A stretch of 64,000 nt of DNA from Streptomyces bottropensis ATCC 25435. Its GTDB lineage: Bacteria; Actinomycetota; Actinomycetes; Streptomycetales; Streptomycetaceae. The notes below the pieces were generated by a model. That model had not been told where the DNA came from. It saw only the letters and a list, made by a program, of their open reading frames with translations, and searched no databases. How positions within the stretch are numbered: the stretch's first letter is position 1; the number at the start of each line of letters is the position of its first letter. The DNA lies in assembly GCF_000383595.1 (NCBI RefSeq), contig NZ_KB911581.1:6965519-7029518 (forward strand). Reading direction: 5' to 3'. Both the position numbers and the translations under genes were made by a program. This document shows positions 25,412 through 32,829 of this stretch, piece after piece.

Positions 25412-26332
25412 CTACACCCCCCGCACCCCACCCCCCACCCGCACCGCGTGCCGGGCCACCGTGTCGGCGAAGGCGCGGGCCGGCGGTGACAGCGCATCCC
25501 AGCGCCGTACGGCCCAGCCGACGGTGAGCGGCGGCAGATCGGGGACCGGGACGAAGCGCAGCCCGGGGCGGCCGGGGCCGGTCCAGCCCGGGAGCGCGGG
25601 GACGACGGCGGGTCCGACACCGAGTTCGGCGAGGAGGATCGCGGTGTCCCAGTCGGCGACACCGGCGCCGGAGGTGCTGACGGAGATGCCCAACTCCCGG
25701 TAGACGGCGTCGAGATGGGCGTACGAGGTGGAGTTCTCCGGCAGTCCGATGAGCCGCATCCCGTCCAGCTCCGCGCCCGCCACCCGCTCCCGCCCGGCGA
25801 GTTCGTCGTCGGAGCGGACCGCGAGCACCCAGGGCAGCTGCGCCACCGGCCGCTGCTCGATGCCGCGCACGGCGGGTCCGAGGGTCAGCCAGGACAGGTC
25901 GAGGTCGCGCGCCGGGTCGGCCAGGGCATCGCGGCACCCGGCGCTGGACCGTACGGTCTGGAACTCCAGACCCACGTCCGGGTACGCGCGCCGGAAGTCG
26001 ACGATGCCCTGGGCCATGAAGTGCCGCACGGTCGTACCGCCGGTGGCGATCCGTACGACACCGCCGTCGCCGCGCACCATTTCGGCCAGTCGGCGCAGGG
26101 CGAGGTCGAGGCCGCCGATGCCCTCGGCCGCCGCCTCCTGGAGCACGCGTCCGGCCCGGGTGGGCACGACCCCGCGGGCCTGCCGTTCCACGAGCCCGAC
26201 GCCGGTCTCACGCTCCAGCCGCCGCACGTGCTGGCTCACCGCCGACTGGGTGCAGCCCAGGTCACGAGCCACCGCACTGAGACTTCCGGCCCGGCAGACG
26301 GCGACGAAGACACGGAGATCGTCGAGGGTCAT
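25412..26332 (-). CDS. LysR family transcriptional regulator
   Basis: This LysR protein has 306 residues. The N-terminal winged helix is MTLDDLRVFVAVCRAGSLSAVARDLGCTQSAVSQHVRRLERETGVGLVERQARGVVPTRAG. The effector domain follows from GGVVRIATGGTTVRHFMAQGIVDFRRAYPDVGLEF. ATG 26332 has a TATCGT -10 element six nt upstream (26339-26344), so the gene is probably leaderless. A CCCAAG/CTTGGG dyad (26345-26362) sits directly upstream of that -10 and may be its own operator. LysR proteins usually regulate a divergent neighbour, here the 108-residue hypothetical gene at 26477, but the link is only positional. Confidence 0.92.
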   Translation of the reverse strand: MTLDDLRVFVAVCRAGSLSAVARDLGCTQSAVSQHVRRLERETGVGLVERQARGVVPTRAGRVLQEAAAEGIGGLDLALRRLAEMVRGDGGVVRIATGGTTVRHFMAQGIVDFRRAYPDVGLEFQTVRSSAGCRDALADPARDLDLSWLTLGPAVRGIEQRPVAQLPWVLAVRSDDELAGRERVAGAELDGMRLIGLPENSTSYAHLDAVYRELGISVSTSGAGVADWDTAILLAELGVGPAVVPALPGWTGPGRPGLRFVPVPDLPPLTVGWAVRRWDALSPPARAFADTVARHAVRVGGGVRGV

Positions 26333-26344
26333 GCGAGGACGATA

Positions 26345-26362
26345 CCCAAGGTCGAGCTTGGG
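26345..26362. promoter_or_regulatory. Putative LysR operator and leaderless promoter
   Basis: The perfect dyad CCCAAG...CTTGGG has a 6-bp centre. It abuts the TATCGT -10 hexamer (26339-26344, minus strand), placing it in the -10/-35 interval. This suits autoregulation by the adjacent LysR protein. Confidence 0.5.
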
Positions 26363-26464
26363 TGATGAGCCCACTTCCCAGGGTCTCCTCCGCCACCTCA
26401 CCCGTTCGCATGAAGCGGAGGCCGAAGTGTCAGAAGGAACTCGCATCCCAAAATCGAACAGGCG

Positions 26465-26470
26465 TAGCAT
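26465..26470 (+). promoter_or_regulatory. Leaderless -10 element
   Basis: TAGCAT ends 6 nt before the GTG start at 26477. Confidence 0.5.
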
Positions 26471-26476
26471 TGCCGT

Positions 26477-26803
26477 GTGGCTAAGACCTATGACTTCCCC
26501 AGCGACCTCCTCGCCGGTCAGGAGGAGCTGCATCAGGTCCGGGCCGAGCTCCTGGCACTGCTGAAGCGGCTGCCCTGGTCGGTCGAACCCCTGGACGGTT
26601 TCAGTGACGACAACGGCTGGCGGAAGATCGAGCGGCCCGCATCCCCGGGCTGGACTCCCGACGAACAGGCCGAGGTGGAGAAGCTCCGCGAGCGCGAGCG
26701 TGAACTGGCGGTCTTCGTGAGCTGCCACCGCTTCTGGGCCGAGGTCGACACCGAGGAGAAGGTCGACGCCCGGACCCGGCTGAAGCACACCCGCGGATCC
26801 TGA
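26477..26803 (+). CDS. Conserved hypothetical protein (108 residues)
   Basis: This small soluble protein starts at GTG 26477; its N-terminus MAKTYDFPSDLLAGQEELHQVRAELLALLKRLPW is followed by WTPDEQAEVEKLRERERELAVFVSCHRFWAEVD. It is mostly helical and charged, with a probable short coiled coil around residues 65-80. I believe similar proteins are common in Streptomyces, but I do not know a function. The TAGCAT hexamer 6 nt upstream suggests leaderless expression. It is divergent from the LysR gene and is followed by the hairpin at 26881 that also ends the tRNA transcript. Confidence 0.82.
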   Translation: MAKTYDFPSDLLAGQEELHQVRAELLALLKRLPWSVEPLDGFSDDNGWRKIERPASPGWTPDEQAEVEKLRERERELAVFVSCHRFWAEVDTEEKVDARTRLKHTRGS

Positions 26804-26880
26804 GCACGACCGCACACGACCGCAATACGACCGATGACCGCCCCGGCGACCGAACACGCCTCAGCCCGCCCGGACATGAC

Positions 26881-26910
26881 GAGGACCCCGGCCGATCGGC
26901 CGGGGTCCTC
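26881..26910. terminator. 30-bp perfect palindrome, terminator between tRNA and hypothetical gene
   Basis: The arms 26881-26895 and 26896-26910 are exact reverse complements with no extra loop bases. It lies 10 bp past the tRNA 3' end (minus strand) and 77 bp past the 108-residue gene (plus strand), so it can end both. Confidence 0.8.
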
Positions 26911-26920
26911 GTCTCCACGG

Positions 26921-26992
<72 letters not shown>

Positions 26993-27154
26993 GAGTACGA
27001 GTCGACAGCCTACATCGCGCCGGCCGGTGCCCCGCAAACCGATAGTCGGGGGTTATCCCCACCCTTGTTCCGGGAGCGGCCCGGATCCCCCGGCGGACCC
27101 CCGCTCCGTACGGTCGAAAGGACAGCGCGGGACCAGGCCCAGGGGGAGATCGTC

Positions 27155-27940
27155 ATGGCACGCACGGCTCGTACGGATCGCAGCTCACGCCGGGGCGCGG
27201 TGGCCGTCGCCAGCCTCGCCGTCGCGCTCATGGCCTCCGTCGCCGCGTGCGGGGCGGACGCCGGGGAGGACAGGGACCCGGAGCACCGGAGCTTCGCCCT
27301 GGAGGGCCGCACGCTCACGGTCGACTCGGACGACTCCGCGCTCGAACTGGTCGCCGCGGACGTGGACGAGGTCGAGGTGACCCGGTGGTTCGAGGGCCGG
27401 GTCATGGTCGGCGGGAAGCCGCGGGTGACGTGGGAGATGAAGGACGACCGGCTGAAGCTGCGGCTGGAGTGCTCGGGCATGGTCGCCGACTGCGCGGCCA
27501 AGCACCGGATCGAGGTCCCGCGCGGCATCGCCGTCGTGGTGCGCAGCGACGACGGGAGTGTGGCCGCCAAGGGCTTCGCACAGCCGCTGGAGGTCCGGTC
27601 GGCCGACGGCGGTGTGCGCGTGAGCGACTCCACCGGTCCGCTGGAGCTGCACACCGACGACGGTTCGGTGCGGGCGCTCGGTGTCGCCTCGCGGAGCGTC
27701 AGGGTGAGCACGCAGGACGGTTCGGTCGCGCTCGAACTCGGCGTCGTACCGGACCTGGTGGAGTCCCGCAGCGACGACGGCTCGATCAGCATCGGGCTGC
27801 CGCGTGACGCGTCGTACCGGGTGGAGACCGGCAGCGACGACGGTTCCGTGGAGGTGTCGGTGCCCCGTGACCGGGACAGCTCCCACGTGGTGACCGCCCA
27901 CACCGAGGACGGCTCGGTGAAGGTGCGCGGCACGAACTGA
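27155..27940 (+). CDS. DUF4097-type beta-repeat lipoprotein
   Basis: The protein has 261 residues. The lipoprotein signal ends in SVAACGAD, with the lipobox Cys at about residue 29. The mature part is a right-handed beta-repeat region in which VRSDDGSV, VRSADGGV, LHTDDGSV, VSTQDGSV, SRSDDGSI, TGSDDGSV and HTEDGSV recur about every 20 residues, the hallmark of DUF4097 beta-strand repeat proteins. A Cys pair (LECSGMVADCAAK) may form a disulfide. The function is unknown; anchoring to the outer face of the membrane is implied. GGGGGAG precedes ATG 27155. Confidence 0.88.
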   Translation: MARTARTDRSSRRGAVAVASLAVALMASVAACGADAGEDRDPEHRSFALEGRTLTVDSDDSALELVAADVDEVEVTRWFEGRVMVGGKPRVTWEMKDDRLKLRLECSGMVADCAAKHRIEVPRGIAVVVRSDDGSVAAKGFAQPLEVRSADGGVRVSDSTGPLELHTDDGSVRALGVASRSVRVSTQDGSVALELGVVPDLVESRSDDGSISIGLPRDASYRVETGSDDGSVEVSVPRDRDSSHVVTAHTEDGSVKVRGTN

Positions 27941-28041
27941 ACACCACCCGGCAAGCCCGAACCGATCGCCCCGTGTTTTCGTCCTTGACCGGTGGGAGAA
28001 TGGCAACCCGGTCAGGGTGGATGACAGCACGGGAGAGGGAA

Positions 28042-29454
28042 GTGACGGCGACACCTGCACAGCCGTACACGCCGATGGTGCCGAGCGCACCACAACCCCG
28101 CAGCCGTGCACCACGGCCGGCCGGCGCGCCCTCGGCCGGCCGGGACGCGCTCGCCCTGCTCGCTCTCCCCCTCCTCGCCCTTCTCGTCGTGCCCGGCGCC
28201 TTCGCCGGCGGGGGTACCCGGCGGTGGTTCGGGGGGCGGGCCGAGGGGCAGCGGGCCGAGGCGCAGGCGGCGAAGGACGCGGCGGCGGCCGCGTTCTACG
28301 AGCTGGACACCGCACAGCGCGACCTGCGGATCTCGATAGAGACGATCACGGCGGTGGACGACTCCCCCGGCGCCCGCCGGGCGGCCGACGGCTTCGAGGC
28401 GCTGGGGCGGCGCATCAACGAGGTCAGCCAGCAGTACATCAACGCCGTGGACGCCCACGACCTGGACCGGGACGACCTGGAGGCCTCCGTCGCCGCCCAC
28501 GCCCGGACCGAGCTGACCGCGGCCAAGGAGGAGCTGGGGCGGGTCAAGCGGGAGCTGGACCGGTTCGCCGAGGGGCTCGGGCCGCTGCTCGGCACGGCCG
28601 AGACGCAGCTGGCCCGGCTGGTCCCGGCGGTGGAGCGCGCCCGGCAGGGCCTGCTCGCCGCCTCCGACGCCCTGGACGCCGTACGGGCCTCCGAGCTGAA
28701 GGCGGACGACCTCGCCGCCCGGCTGGCGGCTCTCGCCCCGGAGCTGACCAAGCTCAACCAGGGCGCGGGGCAGCACGGCGTACGGGAGACGCTGGAGCGG
28801 GCCGACCGGGTGGTGCGCGAGGCGGAGGCGGTGCGGGCGGACGCCGAGCGGCTGCCGGAGAAGGCCGCCGAGATCGATCACCGGCTGGTGTCGCTGCGTA
28901 CCCGCGCGGAGGCGCTGGGCACCCGGGCGGGCCAGGTGCCGCAGGTCCTGAGCGAGCTGCGGCGGCGGTTCGTGGCGGCCTGCTGGCAGGACCTCCAGCA
29001 GGTGCCGGACCAGGCCGCACAGGACGTCGAGCAGGCCCGGGTGAAGCTGCGCGAGGCGCGGGCCGCGCGGGATTCCCAGCGCTGGCCGGACGCGACCGCG
29101 CTGCTGTCGACGGTACGGGCGCTGCTGAACCACACCGACGAGGCGGTCTCGGCGGCCGGTGACCGGCTGCGGCGGCTGAACGCCGTGCAGAAGGACCCTC
29201 AGCAGGAGATCGACCGGACCCGGTTCGCGATCCGGGACGCCCAGCGCCTGGCCATGACCGGCCGCTCCACCCCGGATCCGCGTCACGCCCGCCCGTTGGA
29301 CGACTCCGTGGGCCGGCTGGACCGTGCGATCGCCTCCCTGGAGGGGCGCCACCCCGACTACTGGCACTTCCTGACCGAGACCGAGGCCGTACGGCAGAAC
29401 GTGGCCCGGGTCGTCGACCAGATCCGCAAGGAGCGCGGCGCGGGCGCCCCCTGA
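28042..29454 (+). CDS. Membrane-anchored coiled-coil hypothetical protein
   Basis: The protein has 470 residues from GTG 28042 (upstream GGGAGAGGGAA). A Pro-rich N-terminus leads into one transmembrane helix (DALALLALPLLALLVVPGAFAG, about 38-60). The rest is almost wholly alpha-helical, rich in Ala/Glu/Arg/Leu, with long heptad-like runs such as LTAAKEELGRVKRELDRFAEGL, VREAEAVRADAERLPEKAAEI and RLVSLRTRAEALGTR. It resembles a long helical-bundle protein projecting from the membrane. I know of similar Streptomyces proteins but no function. DUF4383 follows 99 bp downstream. Confidence 0.8.
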   Translation: MTATPAQPYTPMVPSAPQPRSRAPRPAGAPSAGRDALALLALPLLALLVVPGAFAGGGTRRWFGGRAEGQRAEAQAAKDAAAAAFYELDTAQRDLRISIETITAVDDSPGARRAADGFEALGRRINEVSQQYINAVDAHDLDRDDLEASVAAHARTELTAAKEELGRVKRELDRFAEGLGPLLGTAETQLARLVPAVERARQGLLAASDALDAVRASELKADDLAARLAALAPELTKLNQGAGQHGVRETLERADRVVREAEAVRADAERLPEKAAEIDHRLVSLRTRAEALGTRAGQVPQVLSELRRRFVAACWQDLQQVPDQAAQDVEQARVKLREARAARDSQRWPDATALLSTVRALLNHTDEAVSAAGDRLRRLNAVQKDPQQEIDRTRFAIRDAQRLAMTGRSTPDPRHARPLDDSVGRLDRAIASLEGRHPDYWHFLTETEAVRQNVARVVDQIRKERGAGAP

Positions 29455-29553
29455 GACGTACCGCCACGTCCCGGCCGAGGTTGCCCGGCGGGATGCCCCG
29501 ACGGATGCTGAAGGGGTACGCAGGCCTCCGCTCACACCCGATGGGAGGCGGAC

Positions 29554-30207
29554 ATGGCCACGCACGCCACGCACACGCCGCGTCCGAAGGGCCGCCACGC
29601 GGGTCCTCCCCGGCGGCGGATCAGGATCGACGAGCATCTGCCCGTCGACCACCGGCTCAGCCGGGTCTACCGGTTCGGGGCGGGCCTGATGGGTCTGTTC
29701 CTGCTCGTCTTCGGCGTCCTGGGCCTCATCGACAAGGTGGGCTGGTTCGACACCCGGGGCGACGAGGTCGTGGGGCTGAGCACCAACGGCACGCTGAGCG
29801 TGCTGTCGATCGCGGTGGGGTTGTTGCTGCTCGTCGGCATGGTGATCGGCGGGAACTTCGCCTCCACGCTGAACATGACCCTCGGCGTGCTGTTCGTCCT
29901 GAGCGGCTTCGCCAACCTGGCCCTGCTGGACACCGACTCCAACTTCCTGGCGTTCCGCATCCAGAACGTCCTGTTCAGCTTTGTCGTCGGTGTCCTGCTG
30001 ATGACGTTCGGGATGTACGGCAGGGTCGGCACGGCGCTGCCGCACGACAGCCCCTACTGGCGGGCGCGCCACCCGGAGGAGTCGGAGCGCGAGATGCGGC
30101 GCAAGGCCGCTGTGGGGATGGCGAAGCTGGAACGCGCCGACGCCCTCCCCGGGTCCGGGCCGGGATCCTCGTCGGGATCCGGGTCGGACGGGAAGGGCGC
30201 CGGCTGA
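29554..30207 (+). CDS. DUF4383 membrane protein
   Basis: This 217-residue protein has four hydrophobic helices: FGAGLMGLFLLVFGVLGLIDKVG, LSVLSIAVGLLLLVGMVIG, LNMTLGVLFVLSGFANLALLD and VLFSFVVGVLLMTFGMYGR. The pattern is that of DUF4383, a common actinobacterial membrane family of unknown function. The N-terminal 40 residues are basic and the C-terminal tail is charged, then Gly/Ser-rich. GGGAGG precedes ATG 29554. Its stop lies 27 bp from that of the convergent amidase gene. Confidence 0.88.
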   Translation: MATHATHTPRPKGRHAGPPRRRIRIDEHLPVDHRLSRVYRFGAGLMGLFLLVFGVLGLIDKVGWFDTRGDEVVGLSTNGTLSVLSIAVGLLLLVGMVIGGNFASTLNMTLGVLFVLSGFANLALLDTDSNFLAFRIQNVLFSFVVGVLLMTFGMYGRVGTALPHDSPYWRARHPEESEREMRRKAAVGMAKLERADALPGSGPGSSSGSGSDGKGAG

Positions 30208-30234
30208 CACCTGCGAGGGCCCGGAGGCCGTTGA

Positions 30235-31377
30235 TCAGGTGCGGTACGCGTAGTAGTACGAGTTCGGGTACGAGGCGATGATGCTCTGCACCGAACGGCG
30301 GTAGGTGTCCGCGTCGTGGTACGTCAGGTACGGCACGCCGCTGGAGCTGCGGTAGGTCGTCATCATGGAGTGGTCCTTGGACCCGTCCCGGTTGAAGTCG
30401 ACCTGCAGCACGTCGCCGACGTCCATCTGGTAGACGTTCGCCAGCGGGGTGGTGCGCTTGGCGGTCTGGGTGAACCAGGACCACTCGTTGACACCGATCC
30501 ACGCGTCGGCCGTACCGTTGGAGGCGTAGTACCAGGTGTCGTACTCCTCCGGCGTGACCTTGGATATCTGCGTCCAGCCGCCCGCCAGGAGGCCCTGGCT
30601 GAGGTAGTTGGTGCAGTCGCCGCCGGCCGAGTTGTACTTGCGGTACGCCGTGTTGTAGTTCTTCCAGTACTTCTCGGTGTACGTCGCCATCGCGCGGTAG
30701 TCGTACTTGCCGCCGTTGATCGTCTTCGGCGCGGCGGCGGCGGGCCAGCTGGTGGCCGCCCTCGGCGCCTGGTGGACGGCCATCGGGGTACGGCTCAGCT
30801 TGGCGTCGGCGGCCGGGACCACCGGGTCGTTGATGCGCGAGGCGCCGCCGTCGGTGGAGCGCATGGCGGTCAGCTGCCACGTGCCACCGGCCTGGGCGGT
30901 GAAGACCAGCTCGTGGTGCGCGTCGAAGCCCGTGGAGGCGGGCTCGTCGCCACGTATCTTCTTGTACTTGAGGCTGGTGGTCTCGGTGATCTTGACCGTG
31001 GCCTTCTTGCCCTTGAGCTTGGCGCTGTCGACGCTGACCTTGGTGTCGGCCGAGGTGTAGGCCTCACCGAGGGCGGCGAGACGGGACTTGGTGCCCTTCA
31101 GGGCGGACAGCTTGCCGTCCTCGGCCTTCTTCTGGCCGGACGACAGCGACACTCCACCGGTGGGCTTCAGCGCCTTGCGGGCTGCCTTGCCGCCGAGCAG
31201 TACGGCCGTGCGGTCGGTCAGCACGTTGTCCGCGACACGGCCGAAGGCGTCCTTGGTCGCCTTGGTGACCTTGGGCGTCGACGCGGCGGCATTCGCGGCG
31301 GCGACGGGCAGCAGTGCGGAGGCCACCACGGCTGCCGCGAGGGTCGAGCCTGCGAGGCTCAACATCCTTCTTCTCAC
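30235..31377 (-). CDS. Secreted amidase-domain protein (amidase_6)
   Basis: The protein has 380 residues from GTG 31377, preceded by AAGGAG. The signal peptide is RRRMLSLAGSTLAAAVVASALLPVAAANA with cleavage near AAA. The middle 200 residues are Lys/Thr-rich. The C-terminal 150 residues are an amidase_6 domain: YDYRAMATYTEKYWKNYN, then GGDCTNYLSQGLLAGGWTQ with the catalytic Cys, and SKDHSMMTTYRSS with the His. The family resembles NlpC/CHAP peptidases and is thought to cut peptide or amide bonds in cell-wall material. It heads a group of envelope genes with the deacetylase and class A PBP behind it on the same strand. Confidence 0.87.
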   Translation of the reverse strand: MRRRMLSLAGSTLAAAVVASALLPVAAANAAASTPKVTKATKDAFGRVADNVLTDRTAVLLGGKAARKALKPTGGVSLSSGQKKAEDGKLSALKGTKSRLAALGEAYTSADTKVSVDSAKLKGKKATVKITETTSLKYKKIRGDEPASTGFDAHHELVFTAQAGGTWQLTAMRSTDGGASRINDPVVPAADAKLSRTPMAVHQAPRAATSWPAAAAPKTINGGKYDYRAMATYTEKYWKNYNTAYRKYNSAGGDCTNYLSQGLLAGGWTQISKVTPEEYDTWYYASNGTADAWIGVNEWSWFTQTAKRTTPLANVYQMDVGDVLQVDFNRDGSKDHSMMTTYRSSSGVPYLTYHDADTYRRSVQSIIASYPNSYYYAYRT

Positions 31378-31492
31378 TGGGAATCTCCTTGACCCCGAGT
31401 TGGTCGTACCCGGGTACGAATCTTTACATGACCTCCTCAAGCGAAGTGAGGCCAGGGGGTGTAACAAGTGAGCAACATGGGTATCTGTGGGG

Positions 31493-32782
31493 CTATTTCA
31501 CGACCGATGCCCAGTCGGCCGGTGCCTGGGCGGGGTCGAGTCCGCGCAGGTTCGCCAGGGTCTGCGGCGACTGGACGTCCATCCAGTCGGCCAGTTCGTC
31601 GAAGGACACGCACTTGACGTCCTTCTTCACGCACACGTTCTTGATGACCTCGTCGACGGCGTTCATGTAGATGCCGCCGTTCCACTGCTCGAAGTGGTTG
31701 CCGATGAGCAGGGGTGCCCGGCTGCCGTAGTAGACGCGGTTGAAGCCGGCCATGTAGGTGTCGATGGTCTTCTGCTGCCACACCGGGTACTGGGCGGGGT
31801 CGCCCTCGGTGGAACCGCCCGACTGGTTGTGGAGGAAGTTGAAGTCCATCGACAGCGCCTGGTACTCGTCGTCGTACGGGAGCAGTTGCAGCGGGAAGTC
31901 CCAGATGCCGTTCTTCTTGCCGGGCCAGACCTGGTAGGCGCCCGGAGAACTGGCGTCGTAGCGGTACCCGAAGTCCTTGATGGCTTTGAGCAGGTTGTCC
32001 TGGCCCTCCAGGCAGGGGGCCCGGCCGCCCTTGACGGCGTCGACGGTGAAGGGCAGCGGGTCGAGGTCGGTGGCCCCGGTGTTGGTCTTCCAGTTCGCGA
32101 GGAAGCCGTTGAACTCCTTGATCTCCTGCTTCCACTCCGCGACACTCCAGTCGCCGCCGCCCTTGGAGCCGCAGAAGTGTCCGTTGAAGTGGGTGCCTAT
32201 CTCGTTGCCCTCCTTCCATGCCTTGCCCAGCTCGTCCAGCGTCGTGCGGATGTGCTCGTCGGTGGGGTAGCTGATCGCGGCGGCGCCCTTGTCGTGCTGG
32301 GGCGGGTCGTAGAGGTCCCGCTTCGCCTTGGGCAGCAGATAGATGCCGGTCAGGAAGAACGTCATGTGGGCGTTGTACGTCTTCGCCATCTGCCGGTAGT
32401 GCTCGAAGAGGTTGTCGTCGCCGGCGAGGGCGCCGTCCCAGGAGAAGACGACGAACTGCGGCGGCTTCTCACCCTTCTTGAGCGGTACGGCCTTCAGCCG
32501 CCCTTTCTGCGGGCCCGTGTAGGAGGTCGAGCCGTCCCCGATGACCTTGGTCTTGCCGTCCCACACGGGCTCCTTCTTCGCGGACCCCTTGGTGTTCCCG
32601 CTGCCGGCCGAGGACGCGGTCGGCGCGGTGTCGGTCGTGCGGTTCAGCACCATGTAGCCGCCGACCAGCGAGGCGACCACGAGGAGCGCGGCCAGGGTCA
32701 GGAACTGCGGGCGGGTGGTACGGCGACGCTGCGGGCGTGCCTTGCGACGGCGGCCCTTGTGCGGCTTGCTGCCAGGGTTCAT
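31493..32782 (-). CDS. Polysaccharide deacetylase-like secreted/membrane protein
   Basis: This 429-residue protein has a strongly basic N-terminus (RRRKARPQRRRTT) followed by one hydrophobic helix (FLTLAALLVVASLVGGYMVL), a signal anchor. The NodB-like domain contains FVVFSWDGALAGDDNLF in place of the usual TFDDGP, and THFNGHFCG supplying the HxxxH metal-binding pair, then the late region YRYDASSPGAYQVWPGKKNGIWDFPLQLLPYDDEYQALS. Such enzymes deacetylate peptidoglycan or other N-acetyl sugars using a metal. The altered motif 1 (SWDG) keeps one Asp, so activity is plausible but not certain. It lies between the amidase and the PBP genes, 47 bp from the PBP stop. Confidence 0.82.
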   Translation of the reverse strand: MNPGSKPHKGRRRKARPQRRRTTRPQFLTLAALLVVASLVGGYMVLNRTTDTAPTASSAGSGNTKGSAKKEPVWDGKTKVIGDGSTSYTGPQKGRLKAVPLKKGEKPPQFVVFSWDGALAGDDNLFEHYRQMAKTYNAHMTFFLTGIYLLPKAKRDLYDPPQHDKGAAAISYPTDEHIRTTLDELGKAWKEGNEIGTHFNGHFCGSKGGGDWSVAEWKQEIKEFNGFLANWKTNTGATDLDPLPFTVDAVKGGRAPCLEGQDNLLKAIKDFGYRYDASSPGAYQVWPGKKNGIWDFPLQLLPYDDEYQALSMDFNFLHNQSGGSTEGDPAQYPVWQQKTIDTYMAGFNRVYYGSRAPLLIGNHFEQWNGGIYMNAVDEVIKNVCVKKDVKCVSFDELADWMDVQSPQTLANLRGLDPAQAPADWASVVK

Positions 32783-32829
32783 GTGCGGCTCATTCTGCGA
32801 GGGTGGCGGGTGCGGGTGCTCGTCGGTGG

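Noticed and set aside
28012..30210. 732-codon open frame on the minus strand
   Set aside because: It is antisense to the coiled-coil and DUF4383 genes and has a Gln/Arg/Val-rich shadow composition.
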